Assembly: GCA_016191205.1 (NCBI GenBank)
Contig: JACPPB010000032.1
Location: 1-64,000 of the forward strand
Reading direction: 5' to 3'
Origin: Gammaproteobacteria bacterium
Lineage (GTDB): Bacteria > Pseudomonadota > Gammaproteobacteria > Pseudomonadales > Porticoccaceae
DNA length: 64,000 nt
Shown: positions 29,199-38,705 of the stretch, in pieces
Layout: each line of letters starts with the position of its first letter
How positions within the stretch are numbered: the stretch's first letter is position 1
The notes under the pieces: generated by a model
Databases searched by the model: none
What the model saw: the letters and a program-made list of their open reading frames with translations, nothing else
What the model was told of the DNA's origin: nothing
Position numbers and translations under genes: made by a program

Positions 29199-29894
29199 TT
29201 ACACAGCGATATAGCGCCTTACGACGGCTTCTTCCATTTCCGCGCCGGCACCGGAGAGGACGACGGCGCCGCGATCCATCACCAGGTAGCGATCGGCGAG
29301 GTCGCGCGCGAATTCGAAGTACTGCTCCACCAGCAGGATCGCCATGTCGCCACGATCGCGCAACAAGCCGATCACGCGCTGGATGTCCTTGATGATCGAG
29401 GGCTGGATGCCTTCGGTGGGTTCATCCAGCAGCAGCAGTCGCGGCCGCATCACGAGCGCGCGACCGATGGCGAGCTGCTGCTGCTGGCCGCCGGAGAGAT
29501 CGCCGCCGCGCCGCCCCAGCATCTGGCGCAGCACCGGAAAGAGTTCGAAGATTTCGTCCGGAATGCGGCGCTCGCCGCGCGGCAGTACCGCAAATCCGGT
29601 CTTGAGATTTTCGAGCACGCTCAGTTGCGAAAAGATGTCGCGGCCCTGGGGGACGCAGGCGATGCCCCGACGCGCGCGCTCGTAGGGAGGCAGTGCGCTG
29701 ATCTCCTCGCCTTCCCAGCGGATGCTGCCGCCGGCGATGGGCCGCTGGCCCGCCACCGCCCGCAGCAGCGAGGTCTTGCCGACGCCGTTGCGTCCCATCA
29801 CGCAGGCCACCTCGCCGATGGCGGCGCCGAAGCTGACGTTCTTGAGTGCCTGGCTGGCGCCGTAGAACAGATCGACGTTCTCGATGGTGAGCAT
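29199..29894 (-). CDS. urtE: Urea ABC transporter ATP-binding protein UrtE
   Basis: A 231-residue LivF-like ATPase, the second nucleotide-binding subunit of the high-affinity urea importer. Walker A GRNGVGKT is at 34-41, the signature is LSGGQQQQLAIGRAL and Walker B is LLLLDEPTEGIQPS. The phrase EPTEGIQPSII and the gene order identify UrtE rather than LivF. It begins two bases after the urtD stop. Confidence 0.93.
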   Translation of the reverse strand: MLTIENVDLFYGASQALKNVSFGAAIGEVACVMGRNGVGKTSLLRAVAGQRPIAGGSIRWEGEEISALPPYERARRGIACVPQGRDIFSQLSVLENLKTGFAVLPRGERRIPDEIFELFPVLRQMLGRRGGDLSGGQQQQLAIGRALVMRPRLLLLDEPTEGIQPSIIKDIQRVIGLLRDRGDMAILLVEQYFEFARDLADRYLVMDRGAVVLSGAGAEMEEAVVRRYIAV

Positions 29895-29896
29895 GC

Positions 29897-30658
29897 TCAG
29901 CGCCCCAGATAGACTTCGATGACGCGCTCGTCCTGCTGCACGTGCGCCAGCGTGCCTTCGGCGAGCATATGACCTTCGTGCAGTACGGTGACGCGGCAGT
30001 CGAGGGCCTTGACGAAAGTCATGTCGTGCTCGACCACCACCACGGAGTGTTCGCCGCTGATCTCACGCAACAGTTGCGCGGTGAGTTCGGTCTCGCGGTC
30101 AGTCATGCCGGCCGCGGGTTCGTCCACCAACAACAACTCCGGTGACTGGGCGAGCAGCATGCCGATTTCCAGCCACTGTTTCTGGCCGTGGGAAAGCGCG
30201 CCGCCCGGGCGTTCGCGCTGCGTGGCGAGGCCGACGCGCTCCAGAATGGCGTCGATGCGCTCCCGCGCAGCGCGCGCGTGGCGGCGCAGCAGCGTGGTGA
30301 ATACGCCGCGCTCGCCGCGCAGCGCGAGCTCCAGATTTTCCGCGACGCTCAGGCTTTCGATCACGGTCGGCTTCTGGAACTTGCGCCCGATGCCGAGGCG
30401 GGCGATCTCCGCCTCGTCGTGCCGCGTCAGGTCGATGTCGTCGCGAAAGAACACCGCGCCCGCGCTCGGGCGCACTTTGCCTGTCACCACGTCCATGAAC
30501 GTGGTCTTGCCGGCGCCGTTGGGCCCGATGATGGCGCGCAGTTCGCCGGGCGCGATGGCGATCGACAACTCGTTGAGCGCCTTGAAACCGTCGAAGGAAA
30601 CCGTGACGCCTTCGAGGTACAGGATGTTGGTGGGCAGGTGGCGACTGGCTTCCAGCAT
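29897..30658 (-). CDS. urtD: Urea ABC transporter ATP-binding protein UrtD
   Basis: A 253-residue LivG-like ATPase of the urea importer. Walker A GPNGAGKT is at 45-52, the signature is the variant LSHGQKQWLEIGMLL typical of UrtD, and Walker B is LLLVDEPAAGMTDRE. The ATG at 30658 overlaps the urtC stop by one base (TGATG), indicating translational coupling. Confidence 0.93.
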   Translation of the reverse strand: MLEASRHLPTNILYLEGVTVSFDGFKALNELSIAIAPGELRAIIGPNGAGKTTFMDVVTGKVRPSAGAVFFRDDIDLTRHDEAEIARLGIGRKFQKPTVIESLSVAENLELALRGERGVFTTLLRRHARAARERIDAILERVGLATQRERPGGALSHGQKQWLEIGMLLAQSPELLLVDEPAAGMTDRETELTAQLLREISGEHSVVVVEHDMTFVKALDCRVTVLHEGHMLAEGTLAHVQQDERVIEVYLGR

Positions 30659-31773
30659 CAGTGGGTGCCTCCTGGCGCCGTGGCAGCGGGCAGCCGCCGG
30701 CGCTGCCCGAGCAGCCCGATCACGCCCCGGGGCAGGAACAGGGTGGACACCACGAACAGGCCGCCGAGCAGGAACAGCCAGACTTCCGGAAAGGCACCGG
30801 TGAACCAGGTCTTGGCATAGTTCACCAGCAGCGCGCCGACGATGGCGCCATACAGATAGCCGCGCCCGCCGACCGCCACCCACACCACGACTTCGATGGA
30901 GGCCAGCGGCGCGAATTCGCCCGGATTGATGATGCCCACCTGGGGCACATAGAGCGCGCCCGCGACGCCGGCCAGCATGGCGCTCAGTACGAACACGAAC
31001 AGCTTGTAGTGTTCGACGCGATAGCCCATGAAGCGGGTGCGGCTCTCGGCGTCGCGAACCGCGACCAGCACCCGCCCGAGCCGCGACGCCACGACCCACC
31101 GGCACAGCAGAAATCCCGCGATCAGTGCGAGGCCGGAGCACACGAACAAACCGTTCTTGGTGGCGGCGGAGGTCAGACTGAAACCCAGCAGTTCCTTGAA
31201 ATCGGTAAGGCCGTTGTTGCCGCCGAAACCCATGTCGTTGCGGAAAAACGCCAGCATCAATGCATAGGTGAGCGCCTGGGTGATGATCGACAGATACACC
31301 CCGGTGACGCGCGAACGGAACGCGAACCAGCCAAAGGCAAAGGCGAGCATGCCGGGCACCAGTACCACCATCAGGGCGGCGAAGAAGAAATTGTCGAAGC
31401 CGTGCCAGTACCAGGGCAGCGCCGGCCAGTTCAGGAACACCATGAAATCCGGCAGCAACGGGTTGCCGTACACGCCGCGACTGCCGATCTGGCGCATCAG
31501 GTACATGCCCATGGCATAGCCGCCGAGCGCAAAGAAAGCGCCGTGGCCCAGGCTCAGAATGCCGGCATAACCCCACACCAGATCGAGCGCGAGGGCGAGC
31601 AGGGCGAGACACAGGTATTTCCCGAACAGCGCTACCGTGTAGGTCGAGAGGTGAAACGGCGAGGTTTCCGGGACCGCCAGGCTGAATACCGGCACCAGCA
31701 GGATCAGCAATGCCAGTGTGCCCAGCAGCCAGCGACTGGCGGCATCGTTCAACAGGCGCGGGGAGTCCGTCAT
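30658..31773 (-). CDS. urtC: Urea ABC transporter permease UrtC
   Basis: A 371-residue LivM-like permease with about ten hydrophobic segments. SLGHGAFFALGGYAMGMYL and the coupling-loop-like AVRDAESRTRFMGYRVEHYKLF, RFMGY in particular, are UrtC hallmarks, and NPGEFAP follows. The start at 31773 is two bases after urtB. Confidence 0.93.
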   Translation of the reverse strand: MTDSPRLLNDAASRWLLGTLALLILLVPVFSLAVPETSPFHLSTYTVALFGKYLCLALLALALDLVWGYAGILSLGHGAFFALGGYAMGMYLMRQIGSRGVYGNPLLPDFMVFLNWPALPWYWHGFDNFFFAALMVVLVPGMLAFAFGWFAFRSRVTGVYLSIITQALTYALMLAFFRNDMGFGGNNGLTDFKELLGFSLTSAATKNGLFVCSGLALIAGFLLCRWVVASRLGRVLVAVRDAESRTRFMGYRVEHYKLFVFVLSAMLAGVAGALYVPQVGIINPGEFAPLASIEVVVWVAVGGRGYLYGAIVGALLVNYAKTWFTGAFPEVWLFLLGGLFVVSTLFLPRGVIGLLGQRRRLPAATAPGGTH

Positions 31774-31775
31774 GT

Positions 31776-33392
31776 TCAATCCTCCACGAACCGCCCCTTG
31801 AGGGCGAACAGGCCCCGGGGTCGGCGTTGAATGAACAGGATGACGAACACCAGGATGAGGATTTTGGCGAGCACCGCGCCCACCAGAGGTTCGGCGAACT
31901 TGTTCACCACGCCCAGGCTCATGGCGGCGACAAAGGTGCCGAGCAGATTGCCGACGCCACCGAACACCACCACCAGAAACGAATCGATGATGTAGGACTG
32001 TCCCAGGTTCGGCCCCACGTTGGTGAGTTGACTGAGGGCGACGCCGGCGATTCCTGCGATGCCGGAGCCGAGTCCGAACGTCAGCGCATCCACCCAGCCG
32101 GTGCGGATGCCCATGGAGCTTGCCATGGCGCGGTTCTGGGTGACCGCGCGCATCTGCAAGCCGATCGGTGTTTTGCGGAGCAGCGTAATCAGGCTTGCGA
32201 GCACGGCGAGCGCAAACAGGATGATGTACAGCCGGTTGTAGGTGAGCGACAGCATGCCGTTGACCTCCCAGGAGCCGCTCAGCCATTGCGGGGTAATCAC
32301 CGATTTGTTGAGGGGCGAAAAAATGGTGCGCACCAGTTGCTGGAGCACCAGGCTGATGCCGAAAGTGGCGAGCAGGGTTTCGAGCGGGCGTCCGTAAAGG
32401 AAACGGATCACGCTGCGTTCGATGGCGATGCCGACCAGGGCGGTGACCACAAAGGCGGCGGGCACCGCCACCGCCAGCGAGTATTCGATGTGGCTCGGCA
32501 TCAACAGTTGCACCACATAGGTGGTGTAGGCGCCGAGCATGATCATCTCACCGTGCGCCATGTTGATGACGCCCATCACGCCAAAGGTAATGGCGAGACC
32601 TACCGCGGCGAGCAGCAGCACCGAGCCCAGGCTCAAACCGAAAAACAGATCGCCGACAAAGGCGAACCGCTGTTCGCGCCCGCGCAGGTCGGTGATTGCC
32701 CGCGCGAGTCCGGCCTTGACGGTGCGGTCGGTCTCGGTGCCCGCCTGCTGTTCCAGCAGGGTGAGAATCGCCTTGTCGCTGGTTTCGGCGAGGGCGGCCA
32801 CCGCCGCTGCGCGGATTGCCGGATCCGGGTTCGCGAGGTTGAGGCTGGCCTGGGCGGCGGCGAGTGCCGCGCGGGCGCCGGCGTCGGTTTCGGCGGCGAG
32901 CGCCCGGTCCAGCAGCGGCAGCAGCGTGGTTTGCGCATTTCCGGTGAGCGTGCGGGCGGCTTGGCGGCGCACGGCGGGGTCCGGATTCTGGAGCTGGGTG
33001 GCGGCGATCAGCACGCGCAACTGGCTGCGCAGACCGTTGTTGACGGTGATCTTGCGCAGATCGTCCTTGGGCACATCGGCCCGCGCCGCACCCGCCAGCG
33101 GGATGGGGGCAGCGTCGGCAGGGGTGGCGATGAGCGCGCCGGTCGTGGCGTCGCTGTAGAGCGTGCCATCAAGCAGCGCCTGCAGCAGCACCGGCACCCG
33201 CGCATCGCCACTGGCCGCGAGCTGCGTCACCAGGGTTTCTTTGTCGCGGAAGCTGGCAGTGCCCAGGGCCAGCATGAGTTCGTCCACTGGCCTTGAATCG
33301 ATTGCATCGATGGTCATGGTGGTGCCGGTTCCAGAGTCAGCGGCGGCACCTGCCGTGGTCAGGACCAGCAGCAATAGAAGCAGAGGTTTCAT
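31776..33392 (-). CDS. urtB: Urea ABC transporter permease UrtB
   Basis: A 538-residue LivH-like permease. A signal-like N-terminus (MKPLLLLLLVLTTAGAA) is followed by a soluble, Ala-rich helical-repeat domain to about residue 240 (repeats such as NPDPAVRRQAAR and NPDPAIRAAAVAAL) and then the permease with NMAHGEMIMLGAY and QNRAMASSMGI. The long N-terminal domain is normal for UrtB and separates it from LivH. It should lie in the periplasm if the N-terminus is a signal sequence. Confidence 0.93.
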   Translation of the reverse strand: MKPLLLLLLVLTTAGAAADSGTGTTMTIDAIDSRPVDELMLALGTASFRDKETLVTQLAASGDARVPVLLQALLDGTLYSDATTGALIATPADAAPIPLAGAARADVPKDDLRKITVNNGLRSQLRVLIAATQLQNPDPAVRRQAARTLTGNAQTTLLPLLDRALAAETDAGARAALAAAQASLNLANPDPAIRAAAVAALAETSDKAILTLLEQQAGTETDRTVKAGLARAITDLRGREQRFAFVGDLFFGLSLGSVLLLAAVGLAITFGVMGVINMAHGEMIMLGAYTTYVVQLLMPSHIEYSLAVAVPAAFVVTALVGIAIERSVIRFLYGRPLETLLATFGISLVLQQLVRTIFSPLNKSVITPQWLSGSWEVNGMLSLTYNRLYIILFALAVLASLITLLRKTPIGLQMRAVTQNRAMASSMGIRTGWVDALTFGLGSGIAGIAGVALSQLTNVGPNLGQSYIIDSFLVVVFGGVGNLLGTFVAAMSLGVVNKFAEPLVGAVLAKILILVFVILFIQRRPRGLFALKGRFVED

Positions 33393-33416
33393 GGGGCTCC
33401 GGATTTTTATTGATTT

Positions 33417-33434
33417 CCCCGGCCGTGGCCGGGG
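33417..33434 (-). other. Intercistronic hairpin between urtA and urtB
   Basis: CCCCGGCC at 33417-33424 and GGCCGGGG at 33427-33434 form a perfect 8-bp GC stem in the 114-base gap. No T-run follows on the minus strand. Such hairpins often protect the upstream binding-protein message. Confidence 0.5.
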
Positions 33435-33506
33435 AACGTCCGCAAAACTGGCCGGCACCGCGAGTCGGAAGCAACTGGCGGAAATCCTCGCGGGCCGGCG
33501 GCCAAC

Positions 33507-34823
33507 TCAGTAATTCTGGCCGGAACAGGTCTTGGTGGCGGTGTTGTAATTGCCGCAGTTGATGGCGGGGTCCTGCCAGTCGGAAGTGATCTTGGCGCTC
33601 TCCGGCAGATAGTCGGTCCAGGCGTCGCCGGGCACTTCCTTGTCGGTTTTCCAGACCACTTCAAACTGGCCGTTCGCCTGGATCTCGCCGATCAGCACCG
33701 GTTTGGTGATGTGGTGGTTGGGCAGCATCACCGCCTTGCCGCCGGTGAGGTTGGGCACCGACAGGCCGTAGATCGCCTTGCGCACCGCATCGACATTGGT
33801 CGTCTTGGCTTTTTCAACCGCTTTCACCCACAGATTGAAACCGATGTAGGTGGCTTCCATCGGATCATTGGTGACGCGCTTGGGATCCTTGATGAACGCG
33901 TGCCACTGCTTGATGAAGGCGGCGTTTTCGGGCGTATTGACGCTCATGAAGTAGTTCCAGGCCGCGAGGTGTCCCACCAGAGGCGTGGTGTCGAAGCCGG
34001 AGAGCTCTTCTTCTCCCACGGAAAAGGCGATCACCGGAATGTTTTCCGCAGAAATGCCCTGGTTGCCCAGTTCCTTGTAAAAAGGCACGTTGGCATCGCC
34101 GTTGATGGTGGAAACCACGGCGGTTTTCTTGCCGGCGGAACCGAATTTCTTGATGTCGGAAACGATGGTCTGCCAGTCGGAATGCCCGAACGGCGTGTAG
34201 TTGATCATGATGTCCTCGGCCGCCACACCTTTGCTCTTGAGATAGGCTTCGAGAATCTTGTTGGTGGTGCGGGGATAGACGTAATCGGTGCCCGCCAGCA
34301 CCCAGCGTTTCACGCCGACGTCCTTCATCAGGTAATCCACCGCCGGAATCGCCTGCTGGTTGGGCGCGGCGCCAGTGTAGAAGACGTTTTTGGAAGACTC
34401 TTCACCCTCGTACTGGACCGGATAGAACAGCAGACCGTTCGCTTCTTCGATGACGGGCAGCACGGATTTGCGGGACACCGAGGTCCAGCAACCGTAGATG
34501 ACATCCACCTTGTCTTTTACCAGCAGCTCCTTGGCCTTCTCGGCGAACAACGGCCAGTTGGAGGCCGGATCGACCACCACGGCTTCGAGCTTCTTGCCCA
34601 GCAGGCCGCCCTTTTTGTTCTGCTCGTCGATCAGCATCAGGACGGTGTCCTTGAGCGTCGTCTCGCTGATCGCCATGGTGCCCGACAGCGAGTGCAATAC
34701 TCCGACCTTGATGGTGTCGGCGGCGAATGCGGAACCGGCCGTCAAGGCGAGTGCGGTGGTCAGTACTTGCAGTCCGGTTTTCTTGAATCGGCGTCGGAAT
34801 CCCGTGCGTGTGGTTTCGTTCAT
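33507..34823 (-). CDS. urtA: Urea ABC transporter substrate-binding protein UrtA
   Basis: A 438-residue periplasmic binding protein that captures urea or short amides. A Tat/Sec-like N-terminus with RRRFKK then a hydrophobic stretch ends at SAFAADTIKVG. The mature part carries the UrtA features VGVLHSLSGTMAISE, YGCWTSVSRKSVLPV, YPVQYEGEESSKNVFYTG and DYVYPRTTNKI. The start at 34823 has AGAGGGAG eight bases upstream. A sigma-54-like promoter lies 77-92 bases upstream. Confidence 0.95.
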   Translation of the reverse strand: MNETTRTGFRRRFKKTGLQVLTTALALTAGSAFAADTIKVGVLHSLSGTMAISETTLKDTVLMLIDEQNKKGGLLGKKLEAVVVDPASNWPLFAEKAKELLVKDKVDVIYGCWTSVSRKSVLPVIEEANGLLFYPVQYEGEESSKNVFYTGAAPNQQAIPAVDYLMKDVGVKRWVLAGTDYVYPRTTNKILEAYLKSKGVAAEDIMINYTPFGHSDWQTIVSDIKKFGSAGKKTAVVSTINGDANVPFYKELGNQGISAENIPVIAFSVGEEELSGFDTTPLVGHLAAWNYFMSVNTPENAAFIKQWHAFIKDPKRVTNDPMEATYIGFNLWVKAVEKAKTTNVDAVRKAIYGLSVPNLTGGKAVMLPNHHITKPVLIGEIQANGQFEVVWKTDKEVPGDAWTDYLPESAKITSDWQDPAINCGNYNTATKTCSGQNY

Positions 34824-34899
34824 GCTGACTCCCTCTGGAAATGGTTTGGTGTTGACCGCGCGCCCAGGGTTCTTATGAGGGCGGGTCTCCATGTCCACA

Positions 34900-34915
34900 G
34901 GCAGGTTCCATGCCA
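34900..34915 (-). promoter_or_regulatory. Predicted sigma-54 (RpoN) promoter of urtABCDE
   Basis: Read on the minus strand, TGGCATGGAACCTGCC matches the TGGCAYR-N4-TTGCW consensus with GG and GC exactly 12 bases apart and two mismatches in the -12 part. It lies in the 137-base gap between ureG and urtA. Nitrogen control through NtrC would be expected, but no NtrC site was identified. Confidence 0.5.
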
Positions 34916-34960
34916 CGGATTTCAGGACAGCCGTTTTGGCCTGCGCCGGGTGGGGTTGGC

Positions 34961-35590
<630 letters not shown>

Positions 35591-35614
35591 GATTTTCTCC
35601 TTTGCCCGTTGCGG

Positions 35615-36286
35615 TCAGGACCGGAACAGGCGGCTGTATTGGGTTTCGTGCAGCATACTGGCCAGCACCTGTCCGGGCAGGCTGATGCCGATGTCGGCGT
35701 CCGCCACGCTCCGTGCCCGCGCGATCAGTGGCGGCGCCCGGTCGAGCAGCGCCACCGCGATGCGCTGGCCCCGGGTCTGCCCCAGCAGCGACAGTTTCAA
35801 TGCCGCCGCTATCTGGTTGTCGAGCCAGCTCCACACCAGCCCGGTGGCCGCCTGTGGATAGTCGATGTGCCAGTGCGTGCAGGCGAGGGCATAGGCGGTC
35901 AGGTAGCTGATGGGCGTGGCGGCGGGCCCTGCGGTGGCGGCAGACACTCCGGTATCGGCGAGCAGCCGCAGCAGCGCGGCACCGCAGTGGCTGTCCTCGC
36001 GCCGCAGTTCGGCGGTTTCGCGCAGGGCCAGCGCGATCCGGTTCCAGTGTGCGCAACCGTCGGGATCGGCGGCCAGCAGGCGCGTCAGCAGGGGCAACTC
36101 CTGATGCTCGAAGTTGTGCTCCAGGATGGCGCACAGCCAGTCCGCAAGGGCGTCCGGGCTGTCGATCCAGCCCAGTTCCACGGCGCTGGCGAGCCCCTGG
36201 GACCAGGCGAAGGCGCCGATCGGGAGCGACGGGCTCGCCAGCCGCAGCAGGTGCAGCAGGGGCGCCAGCGGTTCAGTCGTGGTCAT
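35615..36286 (-). CDS. ureF: Urease accessory protein UreF
   Basis: An all-helical 223-residue protein that bridges UreG to the urease-UreD complex. LLRLASPSLPIGAFAWSQGLASAVE is the family's N-terminal hallmark, and the C-terminal MLHETQYSRLFRS is also typical. The ATG at 36286 lies inside the end of ureE (14-base overlap), so the two are probably translationally coupled. Confidence 0.95.
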   Translation of the reverse strand: MTTTEPLAPLLHLLRLASPSLPIGAFAWSQGLASAVELGWIDSPDALADWLCAILEHNFEHQELPLLTRLLAADPDGCAHWNRIALALRETAELRREDSHCGAALLRLLADTGVSAATAGPAATPISYLTAYALACTHWHIDYPQAATGLVWSWLDNQIAAALKLSLLGQTRGQRIAVALLDRAPPLIARARSVADADIGISLPGQVLASMLHETQYSRLFRS

Positions 36287-36749
36287 GGTGGGGATGCGCC
36301 GTTGCTTCGCCGTGCCCATGATGGTGGCCGCCGCCGGCGTAGGCGCCATCCTCGGGTTCGAACGGCCGTTCCGCGACCGCGACCGCGAGGCCGAGACCCT
36401 GGCACAGGGCGTCCAGCACATGATCGTGCAGATAGCGCAGCCAGCCGGGACCGATCTGCACCGGTACATGGCGGTTGCCCAGGTGATAGGCGGCGCGCAG
36501 CAGGGTCGCCGGGTCGGCATGCGCGGCGGTGGATACGGTTTCCGCCGCGGCCCGGACGCACACCGTCCGGCCGTCCGCGCTGCCCGGCACATCGCCATCG
36601 CGCAGCACCGTACCGCGCGGCAGGGCGAGCAGTGCCGCGCTGCCGTCGTCCAGCACCACGCGCTGGCGCGAACGGCAACGGCGCTCGAAACTCAGGGTCA
36701 GCGTCCGCTCGGCGTTGCCGCCGGGCACAAGGCGATCGAAGATATCCAT
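36273..36749 (-). CDS. ureE: Urease accessory nickel metallochaperone UreE
   Basis: A 158-residue protein: N-terminal peptide-binding domain (LTLSFERRCRSRQRVVLDDG), C-terminal metal-binding domain (AYHLGNRHVPVQIG, with the conserved HLGNRH), and a His-rich tail GGGHHHGHG...HPHHDHD with nine His that would store nickel. It is the first gene of the cluster. The urease subunits ureABC and ureD, usually upstream, are absent: the preceding gene is unrelated. Confidence 0.95.
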   Translation of the reverse strand: MDIFDRLVPGGNAERTLTLSFERRCRSRQRVVLDDGSAALLALPRGTVLRDGDVPGSADGRTVCVRAAAETVSTAAHADPATLLRAAYHLGNRHVPVQIGPGWLRYLHDHVLDALCQGLGLAVAVAERPFEPEDGAYAGGGHHHGHGEATAHPHHDHD

Positions 36750-36838
36750 GGCGGGAGTTTAGCAAGCGCCGCGCCAAGCCGAGGTTTGAATGTTCTCGGA
36801 ACGGAGGATGGCGCCGGTACGCGGCGGCGCTGGACGCG

Positions 36839-37720
36839 TCAGCGGCGATCCGTGGCGATGAGGTTGGCACGCCCCGGGTTCGCGTTGCCGGGTTCGACGT
36901 GGGTGGCGTCCGCAAAGGCGTGGAGTATCGCCATGATGCGCGCCTGGGTCGACTCCGTGACGATCGCCATGCCCGGCTTGATGCCGACCTCGGAGGCCGC
37001 AAAGGCTTTCATGGTGTTGCAGATCTGGCCGTCCAGACGCACGCCGATGCCTTCGAGGCCGACCGCGCAACCGACCAGGCCGAACATCTCCAGGGTCAGT
37101 TCGCAGGCGGTAATGAGGAACAGCACCTCGTGGCCGGGCCAGGCCGCGCGGGCCGCGATCATCTGCTCGCCGATATAGTGGACGGTGGTGATGAACAGCG
37201 GGATCACGCGCGCATCCGGCAGGCTGTGCACGGCCTTGCCGATGAAACATTGCCCGCACACCGGACTGTCCGGAGCGTGGCTGCAACGATCGGTGAAGCG
37301 TCCTTCCGGGCATTCGAACGGCTTGTGGCAGTACGAGAAGCCCACCACCAGCACCGCGTTCGGCTGCTCCAAACGGTGCACGAAGTCCGCCACATCGACG
37401 ATGCCGTAGAGGAAAAAATCGTCGTCGCGGCGATAACTGCGGCCGCGCAGCAGGCTTTTCACCAGGCCGATGCCATGGCGCAGCGGATGCCGCCAGAAAT
37501 AGCGGCGGAGTTTGCCGGAGTGGTCGTGGCGGTGCAGGTAAGAAAGCGACTTCCACGCCAGGAAGCGGCGCGTGTTGGGGCGAATCCCGGGCAGATTCGG
37601 ATTCTTTCTGAAGGTCTTCAGCGGCGCCTGCGCGGCGAGCTCGGCCGCGCGCGCATCCCAGGCCTGCTCGGCCTGCGCCCAGTTGTCGTGGCTGCGCCAG
37701 AATTTCACGGGATCGCCCAT
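36839..37720 (-). CDS. Unrecognised cysteine-rich protein
   Basis: Not recognised. The 293-residue product has a basic, Trp/Arg/His-rich N-terminal half and a core (about 120-260) with predicted alternating strands and helices (AVLVVGFSYCHK, VIPLFITTVHYIGEQ, VLFLITACELTLEMFGLVGCAVG). Five cysteines cluster at 131, 137, 146, 155 and 158 (C-x5-C-x8-C-x8-C-x2-C), with others in ITACELT, VGCAVG and QICNTM, suggesting a metal or iron-sulfur site. The ATG at 37720 is backed by a GAGGAG site. It lies between ureE and the RIO kinase, same strand, about 100 bases from each. Confidence 0.7.
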   Translation of the reverse strand: MGDPVKFWRSHDNWAQAEQAWDARAAELAAQAPLKTFRKNPNLPGIRPNTRRFLAWKSLSYLHRHDHSGKLRRYFWRHPLRHGIGLVKSLLRGRSYRRDDDFFLYGIVDVADFVHRLEQPNAVLVVGFSYCHKPFECPEGRFTDRCSHAPDSPVCGQCFIGKAVHSLPDARVIPLFITTVHYIGEQMIAARAAWPGHEVLFLITACELTLEMFGLVGCAVGLEGIGVRLDGQICNTMKAFAASEVGIKPGMAIVTESTQARIMAILHAFADATHVEPGNANPGRANLIATDRR

Positions 37721-37825
37721 CGCCAATCTCCTCGGATCGCTCCGGCAACTTTCCGGGGATCCAGGTCGGACTGCGGAGACTTCGATGATACCCCGGTCGG
37801 CAGTGGCGTCCATCCCGCCGGCGCG

Positions 37826-38689
37826 TTATTCCGCCGTGCCGCGCTCGGCCTCTTCCCGACCGCGCTGGCGAATCTCGGCTTCCTTGCGGGCCTCCTCGAT
37901 CTGGAGCATCACGGCGTCGACATCGGCGGGTGTGTCGTCGTGCACGAAAATGCCGGTGAGCGTCATGCCGGGTTTCAGGCGGCTGTTCTTGAAGTGCTCC
38001 CAGATCTCGTGCGCGTATTCGGTGGCGAGCAATTCGGGCGCGAAACGGCCGCAGTAATCCCGGATGTTGTTTACATCGCGCTCCAGCATCCGGAAGGCGT
38101 TGTTGTTGCCGGCGGCGTTGACGGCCTGGGGCAGGTCGATGATGACCAGGCCGTCGCGACCGACCAGGACGTTGAATTCCGACAGGTCGCCGTGGATCAA
38201 CCCGATGCACAGCATGCGCACGATCTGATCCATGAGAAAGCCGTGCCACGCGCGCGCTTCTTCCGCGCCGGGTTCGACATCGTTGAGGCGCGGCGCGGCG
38301 TCGCCCTCGGCGTCGGCGACCATTTCCATGAGCAGCACGCCGTCGACATAGCCATGGGGCTTGGGCACGCGCACGCCGGCGGCGTCGAGCCGGTAGAGCG
38401 CGTCCACCTCGGCGTTTTTCCACGCTTCCTGTTCGACGTTGCGGCCGTGCTTGCTGCGCTTGCCCATGGCGCGCTGGTCGCGACTGTTGCGGGTTTTACG
38501 CCCTTCCTGATATTCGGCCAGCTTGTGGAAGCTGCGCTGTTCGAGGGCCTTGTACACCTTGGCGCAGCGGATCTGGTTGCCGCACCGCACCAGATAGACC
38601 GACGCCTCCTTGCCGCTTTTGAGGGGGCGGATCACGGCATCGACGATGCCGTCGTCGATCAGGGGCTGGAGACCTTTGGGGATTTTCAT
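37826..38689 (-). CDS. RIO1-type atypical serine kinase
   Basis: A 287-residue kinase-fold protein. The glycine-poor nucleotide loop (PLKSGKEASVYLVRCG), Lys in IRCAKVYKA, the catalytic loop HGDLSEFNVLVG and the metal motif VIIDLPQAV all match RIO kinases. Eukaryotic and archaeal RIO1 act in ribosome maturation; bacterial roles are poorly known. The C-terminus is a charged helix rich in Glu and Arg. The start at 38689 opens with MKIPKGLQPLIDDGIVD, and the frame upstream runs into 13-bp repeats and is not coding. Confidence 0.88.
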   Translation of the reverse strand: MKIPKGLQPLIDDGIVDAVIRPLKSGKEASVYLVRCGNQIRCAKVYKALEQRSFHKLAEYQEGRKTRNSRDQRAMGKRSKHGRNVEQEAWKNAEVDALYRLDAAGVRVPKPHGYVDGVLLMEMVADAEGDAAPRLNDVEPGAEEARAWHGFLMDQIVRMLCIGLIHGDLSEFNVLVGRDGLVIIDLPQAVNAAGNNNAFRMLERDVNNIRDYCGRFAPELLATEYAHEIWEHFKNSRLKPGMTLTGIFVHDDTPADVDAVMLQIEEARKEAEIRQRGREEAERGTAE

Positions 38690-38705
38690 CGAGAGCGGGT
38701 CAGCG

